Shown: in pieces, positions 10,643 through 20,986 of the stretch
Layout of the letters: the number at the start of each line of letters is the position of its first letter
Numbering within the stretch: position 1 is the first letter of the stretch
Source: Zygnema cylindricum
Taxonomy: Eukaryota > Streptophyta > Zygnematophyceae > Zygnematales > Zygnemataceae
Assembly: GCA_037447655.1 (NCBI GenBank)
Contig: JBBHKE010000114.1
Location: 165,058 to 229,057, forward strand
DNA: 64,000 nucleotides
Direction: 5' to 3'
Program-made: the position numbers and the translations under genes
The notes under the pieces: model-generated
Database searches by the model: none
What the model was told of the DNA's origin: nothing
What the model saw: the letters and a program-made list of their open reading frames with translations, nothing else

Positions 10643-12646
10643 GGGTATTTTGTTAGGATATGATGATCACTCAAAAGGTTATCGAGTCTTTGTGTTTGAG
10701 AGGCAGAAAATAGTTGTAGCACGGAATATTATTGTAAAGGATGAGCTTGACTTCGTCGATTTATTTAAAATGACACAACAGCTAAAGCAGCAAATTGTAC
10801 AAAAATATGTCATTCTAGATTGCTCGCAGGAAATTGTACCATAGATGCCAAATTTTCCGGTAGTGACTCCGGAGTCAGACTCTCTCCAATTTACTCAACA
10901 AGTTCAGTTCCAAAAGGACCAAGAGCGGTCAATCCACACAGATCGCAACCAGCGCAATCAGCGTAGTGCGGCATCTGACGATATCAACCTCAGAATTTCC
11001 AGGGGGAAGAATATCCAGCAGTCGCCTGCAAGGAAGTTCTCACTTTGCCTACTCGGTAGCCTCAGGGGAGCCTTTGACCATTCAGGAGGCCTTCTCATCA
11101 CGAGAACGGAATCACTGGATCGAGGCAGCAAACGACGAAATGAAGTCCATCATGGAGGCTCAAACATGGGAGCTTGTGGACCTTCCTCCGGATCGAAAAG
11201 CTATCGGCAGCAAATGGGTATTTCAAGGTGAAGTTAAATCCCGATAATACCATTGAACGTTATAAGGCCAGACTTGTGGCAAAAGGGTATAATCAAAAGG
11301 AAGGAATCGATTTTGAAAAAACATTTTCTCCGGTTGTAAGATTTCCGACAGTTAGGATTTTGCTCTCCCTAGCTGCTATAGAAGATATGGAAATACATCA
11401 GATGGATGTAAAGACAGCCTTTTTGCATAGAGAACTAGAAGAGACTTTTTACATGCAGCGGCCTGAAAAGTATGTAGAACCAGGAAAAGAGCATTTAGTA
11501 TGCAAGTTGCTAAAATCTCTGTACGGCTTAAAACTGGCCCCTAAACAGTGGAATCTAAAGCTTGATGAATTCTTGACTAGCCTACGATTTCACAGGATAA
11601 GTTTTGATCACTCTGTCTACGTTCTAAAAGGTGAAAATGGGATCGTGTATATAACAGTGTATGTAGATGATTTATTATTAATTAGCAAATCAATGGCTGA
11701 AATCAACAAAATCAAAACTGCTCTAAACTCACGGTTCGAGATGAAAGACCTCAGTGAGGCAAAATATATTTTGGGTATCCAGGTAAAGAGGGACAGAAGT
11801 AAGAAAGTAATAAAATTGACTCAAAACGAGGCTATTCGGAACATGTTAGATGAGTATGGAATGCGGGGGGCAAAAGGATGTCTAACTCCAATGGAGTTTC
11901 GGCAAAAATTAGAGGGAGAAGAGACAGAACCAGGTCTCATTGTTAGTGAGTATTTAGAATCAGGGGAGAACAATTCTATGACACAAATACCTTACAGACA
12001 AATAGTGGGAAGCTTAATATATTTCATGAATTGTACTCGTCCTAACATTGCTGTAGCAGTCAGGGTATTGAGCAGGAGTTTAGAGAATCCGAGAAAATCT
12101 GACTTTGAGTAAGCAAGGAGAGTCTTTAGATATTTGGCGGGAACCAAAGACCTCAAACTCACACTACACAGAGGAGAAGTAAAATTGCAAATGTGGAGTG
12201 ATGCAAGCTATGGCGATATGCCAAGCCGGAAATCCACCACGGGATTCGTTGTACAAGTTAAGAACGGTACTTGCTGTTGGAGCAGCAAACTTCAAAAGGT
12301 GACAGCACAGTCGACAATGGAGTCAGATTATATGGCAGCAAGCTCGGCCCTCAAAGAACTCTTATGGGTAAAATCCATGTTACAAGAACTAGGATACATG
12401 CAAGTTGGTCCACAAGTGATCTCGTGTGATAACCAGGCTGCCATTGCCATTGCTTCTAACCCGAGTCATCACTTCAAAAGCAAGCACATGGATGTACAAT
12501 TACACTTTGTAAGAGAAAAAGTGTTCTCTAGAGTGATTAAATTATGTTATTTACCAGATGCAAAAATGATTACTGATATGCTCACTAAAGCTCTTCTTGC
12601 TCCTAACCTGAAGTATTGTAGGGACGCAGTGGGATTAAGTGAATAG
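10643..12646 (+). pseudogene. C pol: integrase end, reverse transcriptase, RNase H, broken
   Basis: The segment starts in the integrase C-terminus (LGYDDHSKGYRVF) and has a TAG at 10842-10844. The linker keeps EFPGGRISSSRLQ. A frameshift near 11226 splits the reverse transcriptase, whose main part reads 11174-12112 with YVDD at 11660-11671 and LYGLKLAPKQWN in place of the usual [11 protein letters not shown] at 12110-12112 precedes RNase H, which is open from 12134 to 12646 with WSDASYGDMPSRKST, STMESDYM and DNQAA. It is closer to E and F than to R and D. Confidence 0.9.
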
Positions 12647-12806
12647 TTGAATTGCTGCACTCCTATACTACCACGCTGCGATAAGTCCACCATTGAGATG
12701 TAGTGGGACTGAGTGACTTGCTAATTGCTATATTGCTATGCTGCGATACTGCGCTAGTTTATCACCGCAGGTGCGCTAGTATACTGAGTCTAAAGCTTTA
12801 GGGGAG
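12647..12806 (+). other. C 3' untranslated spacer
   Basis: This is the sequence between the RNase H stop and the LTR. It ends in the polypurine tract and contains short CTGCGATA-like repeats but no other feature that I can see. Confidence 0.5.
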
Positions 12807-13537
12807 TGTTCTATTTTGGAAAGCTTTCAGAGCAACGCAGCAGCGCCACAACTATACAGACAAGGCAGCGCAGCTGCTATACAGCAGAGGAGCGCAGGAG
12901 CGCAGCAGCAGAGCAGCGCAGCAGCGAAGCTGCAACACAAACAGGACAACGCAACCACGATTATATTTGATATGGTCCGTACGGACAACGCAACGCCCGA
13001 TATTCTTAATGTGATTCTGTACAGATAGAGCAACTGCGATAGATACGATTCTAGTAAACTTAGTGAGCAACTCAGTGGTAACTTAGTGGGTAACTTAGTG
13101 GTAGCTTAGTGATAGCTCAGTGGTAGCTTAGTGATACCTTAGTGGTAGCTTGACAGATTAATGGTAGCTTGGTGGTTTGACGTACCTCCCAAGTACACTG
13201 GCATTGCTAGTTCAACACAAGTATAAGACTTAGGACTCAGAACATATTATGTATCCAGACTTCTAAGTAGTAACACTGCTGACAGTTTTTGGGAAACTTC
13301 TGAATATTATATCTTGAGTGTTGTTGGGTCAATTGTGCTGAAACTTTGGGAGTTGTCATTGTTTATGCTACTCTATATTATCATAGAGTTTTGTGAGGTT
13401 TGGATGCTTGTATAAGAATTGGTGAGCACTTAAGAACAGCTGTTTGGTAGGATTCTTGATTGCTTCTGAGAGTGTATCATGTCTACTTCTACTACTACTG
13501 CTGCTCCTCCACCTGCACCGGTGGTTGTAGAGCAACA
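12807..13537 (+). repeat. C 3' LTR
   Basis: The LTR starts TGTTCTATTTTGG and ends GTAGAGCAACA. Its first part is GCAGC-rich (12830-12960). At 13060-13175 there is a short tandem repeat of TTAGTGGTAGC-like units. Its last 60 bases encode MSTSTTTAAPPPAPVVVEQQ, which recurs with changes at the ends of E's LTR and of the inverted solo LTR at 62230. That suggests the gag N-terminus is encoded by the LTR. Confidence 0.85.
13060..13175 (+). repeat. Short tandem repeat in C LTR
   Basis: About nine imperfect copies of an 11-13 base unit (CTTAGTGGTAG, with variants such as CTTAGTGATAG) stand head to tail. Confidence 0.75.
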
Positions 13538-13682
13538 AGCTCTTCTAAGGGGTGCACTTTGGTCAGTGTGTATTCTGTCAGGGTGTCAGCTATACTCACA
13601 CAAAGACCAAGGGGTTGAGGTTATCCTACAGGCTATTGGTAAGGTGCCTGCTCTGAGTACCAATGGAGGTCTCAGAGTTGCA
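13538..13682 (+). repeat. D 5' LTR, last 145 bp
   Basis: It is homologous without gaps to 18902-19046 and ends GTTGCA. The first five bases, AGCTC, are the presumed right-hand target duplication of element C. Confidence 0.9.
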
Positions 13683-13697
13683 GATTATGGGCCCACC
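13683..13697 (+). other. D primer-binding site (half-tRNA-iMet type)
   Basis: GATTATGGGCCCACC follows the LTR end and differs from the R-family site by one base (A for the second G). The gag ATG at 13687-13689 lies inside it. Confidence 0.75.
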
Positions 13698-14700
13698 CTC
13701 TAGGGTGCCCATATTTAATGGGACAGGGTTCATCTACTGGGAAAGTATGATGATAGGAGCCCTATGTGAGAAAAGATTTTGGGGAGTAGTCAGTGGGCGA
13801 GTGAAGGGCCCATCTGGTTCTACTATCCCTCCAGGGTTTGGAGGATGCATATTTGTTAGGAAGCCAGATCCACCTCCATCAGAAGACTCAGAGGACGGAG
13901 AAAGCGTCGTGATCGAAAAGGGGAAAAAAAAAGAGAAAACCACAGCTATAGCAACCGGATCTGCTTTCATGTCTCCAATTCCGAGGAATGAGGAGATTGA
14001 CGTCGATACCTGGGACTACAACAACATGGCGGCGAAGCATTTTGTCTTTCGTCATCTCACACAAGGACTCGCAGGTCCTCATTTGTAGGTGGAAAGGGCA
14101 TCCGATCTGTGGGATTCTCTTATAGAGATGTACCGTAGCGGTACTATTCGGGAACAGAAGGTAGCAGATCAAAGGATCAATGGATAATTTCACAAAGGAG
14201 AGAAGATGCTGGATTTTTGGAATGAGCTGGCTATACTCTTCATGGAGTTAGAGTGTGCCAGAAAAGTAGAAACTGAGAAGGCAAAGGTTTACTGCTTACT
14301 CATTAAACTACCCGATAAGTATGAGAACATTGTGAACCGGGTACAGGATCTGCTGGACTCCAGGTGGATATGGAATTCGGTAGTCGGTATGATCCTCGTC
14401 CGAGAGAACACAATCGAAATCCGGAGGGGAGTTAAGAGTGGACAAGCCTGGGCGGCCGGAGCAAGTTGGAGAAACAAAGATTCACATAAACCCCTTGGAA
14501 GTAATGGAGTGGAAGATCAAAAAATTCACTCTGATGAGTCCAGAACAAGGGGACCAAAGGGGCTTTGTCATTTGTGCAAGAAACCTGGGCATTACATGGC
14601 GGAATTTACCAAACTGATCGAGCTTCGGATAAAAGAGGGCCAGACCGAGGGCCAGCCACAAGGAAAGAAAAAGGCACTTGTAACACATGTACTCGAGGAG
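13687..14700 (+). pseudogene. D gag, broken; zinc knuckle damaged
   Basis: Gag begins MGPPSRVPIFNG. An upstream in-frame ATG at 13663 lies in the LTR. A TAG at 14086-14088 interrupts it, and reading resumes at 14206 and continues into protease. The nucleocapsid motif is CHLCKKPGHYMAEF (14566-14607). The last metal-binding cysteine has become phenylalanine, so zinc binding should be lost. Confidence 0.9.
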
Positions 14701-16379
14701 GAATTCGATGAGGAGGACGACAAACTTCTTTTGGATGAGGAGTTGGAGGCAAAGACAGAAGTCGAAATTCCACGGAAGCAGAAATGTGCTTTCGGTGGAC
14801 TGAAAGGTGAAGGAGGTTGGATTGTGGATTCAGGTGCCTCCATGCACATGTGCAAGGATAAGCATCTGTTCACTAAGTTGAGAAAGATCTTTACACTAGA
14901 GATTGAATATGGGGTTGGGAGGGTAGTTACCACTACTTATGTAGGATCGGTTGATCTGAAAGACATAGTGGAGGGAAAAACATCAATAGTTACGTTCTCG
15001 GATGTATTGTTTATTCCGGGGTTAAAAAAAAACCTTATCTCTACATCTGTATTAGATGATAAAGGATTTGAAACTAGCACCAGAAAAGGAGTTTATACAG
15101 CTAGTTTTGAGGAAGATGTGTATTTCACTGCAGAGAAAGGTAGCAAAAGAATGTTCACGCTTGCTTTAAGTAATGAAAAACTCAAACTTTACTATGCTGG
15201 TGTCAATGATATTATGTTGTGGCATAAGAGACTTGGGCATGTGAATTTAGAAAAGCTAAAAGGTATGAAAAAGATGGGAGTAGTTGAATGGATACGTTTT
15301 GGGGAAAATGAGAATCTAAGTGATTGCAGTGGGTGTGCTCATGGTAAAGCACACAGATTACCATTTCCAAAGGAAACAACTTATAAAGGAGAAAAAGTTC
15401 TTGATTTGGTACACACGGACATTTGGGGACGGCAAGAGTGCCATCACCCGGAGAAAAAAGATTTACGCTAACCATTACCGATGATTGGTCTCGATACTCC
15501 CGGGTATACTTTTTGAAAAACAAATCAGAAACTCCGAAGTATTTCAAACAATATAAAGCATGGGCCGAGATGCTTCACGAGACCTCAATAAAGAGAGTAA
15601 GAAGTGACAATGGAGGGGAATATACCTCCAATTAGTTTGAAGAGTTCTTAAGAGAGGATGGTGTGCAACATCAAAAGACAGTTCGTGAAAACCGGAAACA
15701 GAATGATGTTGCCGAGAGATTGAATAGGACACTGAATGATAACGCCCGGAGTATGTTTTTAGATAAAAGGATACGAAAAAGATTTTGGGCCGAAGCTATA
15801 AATTGTGCTAATTATTTGAGAAATATAGAACTTACATCGACGGTGAAAGACCAAACTCCATATGAGAGATGGACCGACCGAAAACAAAATCTATTTCACT
15901 TAAAGGTTTTCGGTAGTAAAGTCTTCATTTTAGATACAGACAGATCTAATTAGAAAATAGATCCTAAAGGGAAACCCGGATACTTGTTGGGATATGATGA
16001 GGATGTAAAATGATATAAAATGTATGATCTAAGAAGAGAAGATATAATTCTAGTAAAGCACCTGGTAACTATGGATGAAGGGAAGTCGGTAGATCCCTTC
16101 AAATCCTCAAAGTCAGTCAGAATCAGATTTGAGTCAGACAATTTTGATGACTTTCACCTTCCTAACTATCCGGGTCTCCAAGAAGATGATACTCTTGCAG
16201 GGTTGGACGATAACCTTGCAAGCTCAAAGCAGACCGAGAAAGACTTGGAAACACCGGTGACACCTATACTTGAAGCGGAAGACGTGATGGAAACGGATAT
16301 GGATCTGAGGGACAGGGGAGAAGCCGTGGTGATTTCGAAAGAATCCACGGGAACCATCTATTCTGGCCGCAGATTTTGA
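14701..16379 (+). pseudogene. D protease and integrase, broken
   Basis: The protease motif DSGAS is at 14827-14841, in one open frame with the nucleocapsid and the integrase zinc region (LWHKRLGHVNLEKL, CSGCAHGK). A one-base deletion near 15428 shifts the frame just after the TDIWG aspartate. Stops at 15633-15635 and 15951-15953, and one near 16010, break the integrase core and C-terminus. The DNGGEYTSN aspartate and the NDVAERLNR glutamate are visible. The acidic linker to reverse transcriptase runs 16020-16379. Confidence 0.9.
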
Positions 16380-18035
16380 GGGAGGAAGAAGAAGCAGCAA
16401 AAGACTTCAAGAGAAACAAGTTTACAACAAGGTAACTAAACTTTCTCACCCGGATGAACCTCAAACATATGGAGAGGCAATGAACTGCCCGGAGAGAAAC
16501 CGGTGGAAGACAGCCATCAATGAAGAGATGGCTTCAATCATGGCAGCTGAAACATGGGAGTTGTGTGACTGTCCACCTGATCGGAAACCACTCGGATGTA
16601 AATGGGTTTTCAAATTAAAACTGAATCCTGACAATACTATTGAGAGGTATAAGGCCCGGTTAGTGGCCAAAGGTTTTACTCAGAAAGAGGGAATAGACTA
16701 CGAAGAAACCTTTGCTCCAGTCGTCAGATTTCCCTCGGTCCGCATACTTCTCAGTCTGGCAGCTGTAGAAGACATGGAAGTACACCAGATGGACATCAAA
16801 ACTGCCTTCTTGCATGGGGAACTAGAGGAGGAGATCTTAATGCGACAGCCGAAAGGATTCATGGAACAAGGAGAGGAAAGTAAGGTATGCCGGCTAATCA
16901 AATCTCTCTATGGTTTGAAACAGGCTCCTAGACAGTGGAACAAGAAACTTGATGAGTTCCTTACTGGTCTGGGATACATTCGGATCTGTTCAGATTCACT
17001 CAATTTATGTTTTTGAAGATGACAAAAGTGTCATCTTTATTGCAATTTACGATGATGATTTACTTGTTTTGAGTAAGTCAGTGGAGAAAATTAACAAATT
17101 AAAAACATATATGAAGGGAAGATTTGAGATGAAGGACATGGGGGAGCCAAGATGTATTATGGGAATACAAGTAGAGAGAGATAGAGAAAAGAGAATAATT
17201 AGATTAACTCAAAAACAGGCAATTGGAAATATGTTGGAAAAAATTCAGATGGACAAAGCCAACAATTGTACAACTCCCATGGATCTAAAGAAGGGAAGTG
17301 AAGGGAATGAAGAAGAAGACATCCTAATTCTACATGATGAACTAGGTCCAGAAGAGAGGAAGTTCATGCAGACTATCCCATACAGACAGGTAGTGGGCAG
17401 TCTGATTTATTTCATGAATTGTACCAGACCGGATTTGGCAGCAACTGTAGGAGTGCTAAGTAAGAGTCTAAATGCTCCTACCAAAACGGATTGCGAAGCT
17501 GCTAAGAGGGTCCTCATATATCTCATAGGAACTAGGGATCTATGGTTGTATCTGGGTGGGGAAAATACAGACATCACCACTGGGAGTGATGCCAACTATG
17601 GGGATGCTCCGATGTACATCTGGATATGTGTTGTATGTGGGGAATGGTGCTTGTTGTTGGAGCAGTAAGCAGGAAAAGGTCATCGCTCAGTCCACCATGG
17701 AGGCTGAGTATATGGCATCTTGCTCTGCTGTGAAGGAATTGATGTGGGTCAAATCCTTGCTTCGTGAATTGGGGCATCTTAAGAGTGGAATTAAGAAAAT
17801 ATTATGTGATAATCAAGCAGCAATTGCAATTGCTGCTAATCCTAAACATCACTTTAAAGCAAAGCACATGGATATCAGACTTAGCTTTTTTAGGGAAAAG
17901 GTGGAGAACAAAATAATAAGTCTAGAATATAGACCAGACAGTGAAATAGTGGCAAACATGGTAACAAAGCTTGTGCCTTCTCCTAAATTAATATTTTGCA
18001 GAGAGAAGTGTGGACTTAAATTTAAAATTGACTAG
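16380..18035 (+). pseudogene. D reverse transcriptase and RNase H, broken
   Basis: The reverse transcriptase is read in two pieces (16480-17016 and 16949-17668) because of an insertion near 16995. The catalytic box reads YDDD at 17048-17059 instead of YVDD. A further shift near 17605 splits RNase H, which is then open to the family stop at 18033-18035, with STMEAEYM and DNQAAIAIAANP intact. Confidence 0.9.
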
Positions 18036-18264
18036 AAAATAAGGGGAGTGTTGAAATTAGAAGGCTTTCTTATGTATTTTCTAGGTTTCTTAACTAATCT
18101 AAGACGAGGATGGAAAAAGCAGAGGCAGCCTGCTTCTAACTTTTCTCTTTAGCCCCTATACTTGTCGTAGTCACTAGAGGCTGAAGAAGAAGCTAGAGCC
18201 ATGGCTGCCTATGCTTCTCTTAGAGTCAGAAAGCAGTTCTTTGTTAAACTTACCAAAAAGGTTA

Positions 18265-18340
18265 ACGGACCCAAGATTTGATCCTGGTACCTACCGTCCG
18301 TCCAAATAGCCCAGCATCGTTACCATGTAGCCTAGCACTG
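18265..18340 (-). other. tRNA-like segment, antisense in D LTR
   Basis: On the minus strand a T-arm-like CCAGGATCAAATCTTGG (18287-18271) follows an A-box-like GGCTACATGGTAACG (18332-18318). The loop begins with A, a hallmark of initiator tRNA-Met. The acceptor stem is not recognisable. Confidence 0.5.
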
Positions 18341-18815
18341 TGTCGAAGTATATAGGCTACGATAGCAAGTTAAAGATGTGCAAATAGGAAAGTTCATTTA
18401 ACTGACGAACGGACCACAATCACATAGACACTGTTAGATAGAATCACATCGAAAACTATTGCTTGTATTTTAACGACTACAAATTTAGGCCGATATCAAT
18501 CGGATGGCGGAGGAAGAAGCCGACATCGCGGAATGAACGTTTTGGCGGTTTGCGGTCACAGCCACACCGGGTGACACATGGCAACTTGACATTGGATGGC
18601 GGCATCTCGGGGACATACCATGGCGAACCCGGACATGGCAGGCGTCGTTTCCTTGGCCATGTCGTACAATGGCCGTACAAAAAGTACTCTGGGCCAAGTA
18701 CCTTTCTGTACTGTACACTGAATTGATTGGCTCCGTACTTCAGTAGTAGAGGGTTAAGAGAGGGGTTCAGGACTTAGAAAATATAGGTAGCAGCCTCTCT
18801 CCTACAAGGCTTCTG

Positions 18816-18836
18816 TATAAAAGGTCATCTTTGACC
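18816..18836 (+). promoter_or_regulatory. D LTR TATA box and inverted W-boxes
   Basis: TATAAAA is directly followed by GGTCATCTTTGACC, as in the R LTRs. Confidence 0.6.
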
Positions 18837-19065
18837 ATTGATAATTTACTGCTCTAGGGAGCAAATTTAAGGATTCTTTTTGTGGCAGATACAAGGGAGT
18901 CAGCTCTTCCAAAGGGTGCACTTTGGTCAGTCTGTATTTTGTCAGGGTGTCGGCTATACTTATACAAAGACCAAGGGGTTGAGGTTATCCTAGAGGCTTC
19001 TGGTAAGCTGCCTGCTCTGAGTACCAATGGAGGTCTCAGGGTTGCAGGTTTTGTACCGTCATTAC

Positions 19066-19611
19066 TATCCAACATTATTTTACTTTGTACTCTTTGTATC
19101 GTGGAAGGTATAAGGGAGACTTACCACTAAGTTTGTACTTATTCGGGTACGGGCGAGAACGCGTAGTCGCGAGAAAATGAGTTTCGGTTAACTTTTATTT
19201 TCGTAAACCAGTTTCGGGTAACGGTGAACAATTTAGGAGCGTGACATAACCCGGTCGGGCGTTGGGTACTCAAATTTTGGTAAAAATAAAACGGTCGGTT
19301 TAGGTTATCTAAAATTTTGACTTATGCGACCTCTGTCCAGAGTTCGAAGTCGCAAAAGTCAAATTTTAGATATCCAAAACCACATTTTTATTTTTTCAAA
19401 ATCTGAATACCCGATACCCAACTAGGTTATGTCACGCTCCTAAATTGTTCGCTGTAACCTGATACGCGTTTAAGAAAATAGAAATTAACCGAAACTCGAT
19501 TTCTCGCGACTACCCATACCCGCCCGTACGCGAATATGTACAAAATTAATGGTACATCTCCCTCATACCTTCCACGATATCTAGAAGAGAAATTACAATA
19601 ATGTTATTTTT
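19066..19611. mobile_element. Foldback element / long palindrome (about 546 bp)
   Basis: The two halves are inverted copies of each other with almost no spacer, centred near 19339. Matching landmarks are ATCGTGGAAGGT near 19097 against its complement near 19572, and AGGAGCGTGACATAACC near 19236 against its complement near 19430. Arms are about 80% identical by eye. No coding sequence is present. It starts 19 bp after the end of element D. Its transcript would form a long hairpin. Confidence 0.85.
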
Positions 19612-20986
19612 TTTTTCGTTTGTTGCTTAGGGTAATATTCCATTAAAAAGTGGGATCCGTTACAAGACGACATACGTTTTCGTACAGCGCCTTATAGAGC
19701 CGTACCAGTTTTTTCTTTTGTTAGACGAAACATCGTTACTGGAAAGCTGTCGGGATGCTCCAATGATATAAGCCTAATTTTTGAGCGTCGGATATTTCAC
19801 TTTTTGAGATCCGCGAAGCAATCGCGCATATCATCCAGTATGAAGAAACTTTCCTCGCGAGGAGAGTTGTTTCACACTGGTCCTAGACCATTGGTACACG
19901 TGAAATGCAAAAAATTATCCACTTTGAACAAGCGATCGCAGACCTACACGTTGTAAAAGCCATATGCCGCCTGCCACGCTGTATACAAGTCAACAGAAAG
20001 TATCATCGCACAATCTGTCTGACATCCACCGACCAAGTTTGCGGCGTCGTTTTGCCATTCCGTTTCAAAATTTTGATTTCAATTTTTAAAATTAAAGTCT
20101 GGCCGCAAACTTTTCGTACGAATCATTAACCACCTTTGCTGGTACAAATATTATCGTTCAGATTTTCTGTTTGAAGAATATTTTTAGATTTTAAAAACGT
20201 TAACACTAACTACGTGGCGCCAATCCTAATTTTGAAATGTTTTTCACTGGCCCGTCACAATGGAGAGGACTTCTAGTAAACGCTGTTAGTAGACTTGAGA
20301 TCACCACTTTCCCCCCCTAAAAATGGCATTTCGGCTACACTTGCTCTTAGGAGGTCCAAGCGTTACCGGCCCAATCAGATAGGCTTTGTGAATTTTTTAG
20401 GGTTTTACACTTCCGACAACCACATGTTGTCATATTCAAAATTAAACCCCACAGCCTTTCAAATCAGAAGCACCCCATTATTTGCCAATCTCCCCATGTT
20501 TTGTACCTCCAGATGAACATTCACTACCATGAAAGGCCTAAAACGACATTTATTACACAGTTGTAGGAGAGCAAAATGACAAGGACAAATATGAAATGTA
20601 ACAAACGCTATACATAAACGTGACTTTTTTGGGACTATGGACAGATTTTCCCTAAAGCACCAACCTCAAAAACGCATAAGGTATAGTCTACATACTCTTC
20701 CGTATGTGCAAGAGAGGGAGAGAGAGGGACAAGAGGGAAAAAGGGAAAGAGGGAGAGAGGGAGGAAGGGAGGGAGAGAGGACAGACGCAAGTAATGAAGA
20801 AAATCTTTTAGCTCCAGTTCTTACTCCTTCAGACGACTGTTCCATTGAAAATATGCTTTGACATAAACTTCCGAGACCATTATTTATCCCCTTTCAACAC
20901 TGTCTCCACAAAAAAATGTCTCAAAACTTGTAATATGCACAAATTTGCAGTTTGTTTTTCGCAGCTATTACGGGATACAAATAATT
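19612..20986. other. Intergenic region downstream of KAB1
   Basis: I see no gene here. It presumably includes the KAB1 3' untranslated region next to 20987. A purine-rich GA/GGGA microsatellite lies at 20708-20785. Confidence 0.5.
20708..20785 (+). repeat. GA/GGGA-rich microsatellite
   Basis: This is an uninterrupted purine run made of GAGAGGGA- and GGAAGGGA-like units, downstream of the KAB1 stop codon. Confidence 0.8.

Larger units (their letters stand above)
10642..13537 (+). mobile_element. C: 3' part of a Ty1/copia element
   Basis: Only the 3' half is in the window, because the R1-R2 unit is inserted in its integrase C-terminal region. Pol is followed by a 160-bp spacer, a polypurine tract (CTTTAGGGGAG, 12796-12806) and a 731-bp LTR ending at 13537. 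The LTR end abuts the internal part of element D's LTR, so C is inserted in D. Confidence 0.9.
13538..19046 (+). mobile_element. D: Ty1/copia element with C-interrupted 5' LTR
   Basis: It consists of the last 145 bp of the 5' LTR (13538-13682), an internal region (13683-18048) and a complete 998-bp 3' LTR (18049-19046). The 5' fragment matches exactly the last 145 positions of the 3' LTR (18902-19046), which places the C insertion. Gag-pol is interrupted many times. Confidence 0.95.
18049..19046 (+). repeat. D 3' LTR
   Basis: This 998-bp LTR starts TGTTGAAATTAG and ends GTTGCA after the polypurine tract AAAATAAGGGGAG. It holds an antisense tRNA-like segment (18265-18340), a TATA box (18816-18822) and the inverted W-box pair (18823-18836). 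The element's right flank starts GGTTT. Confidence 0.93.

Noticed and set aside
18477-18726. Three short frames in D's 3' LTR
   Set aside because: They lie within the LTR, are not kept in other D-type LTRs and overlap promoter sequence.
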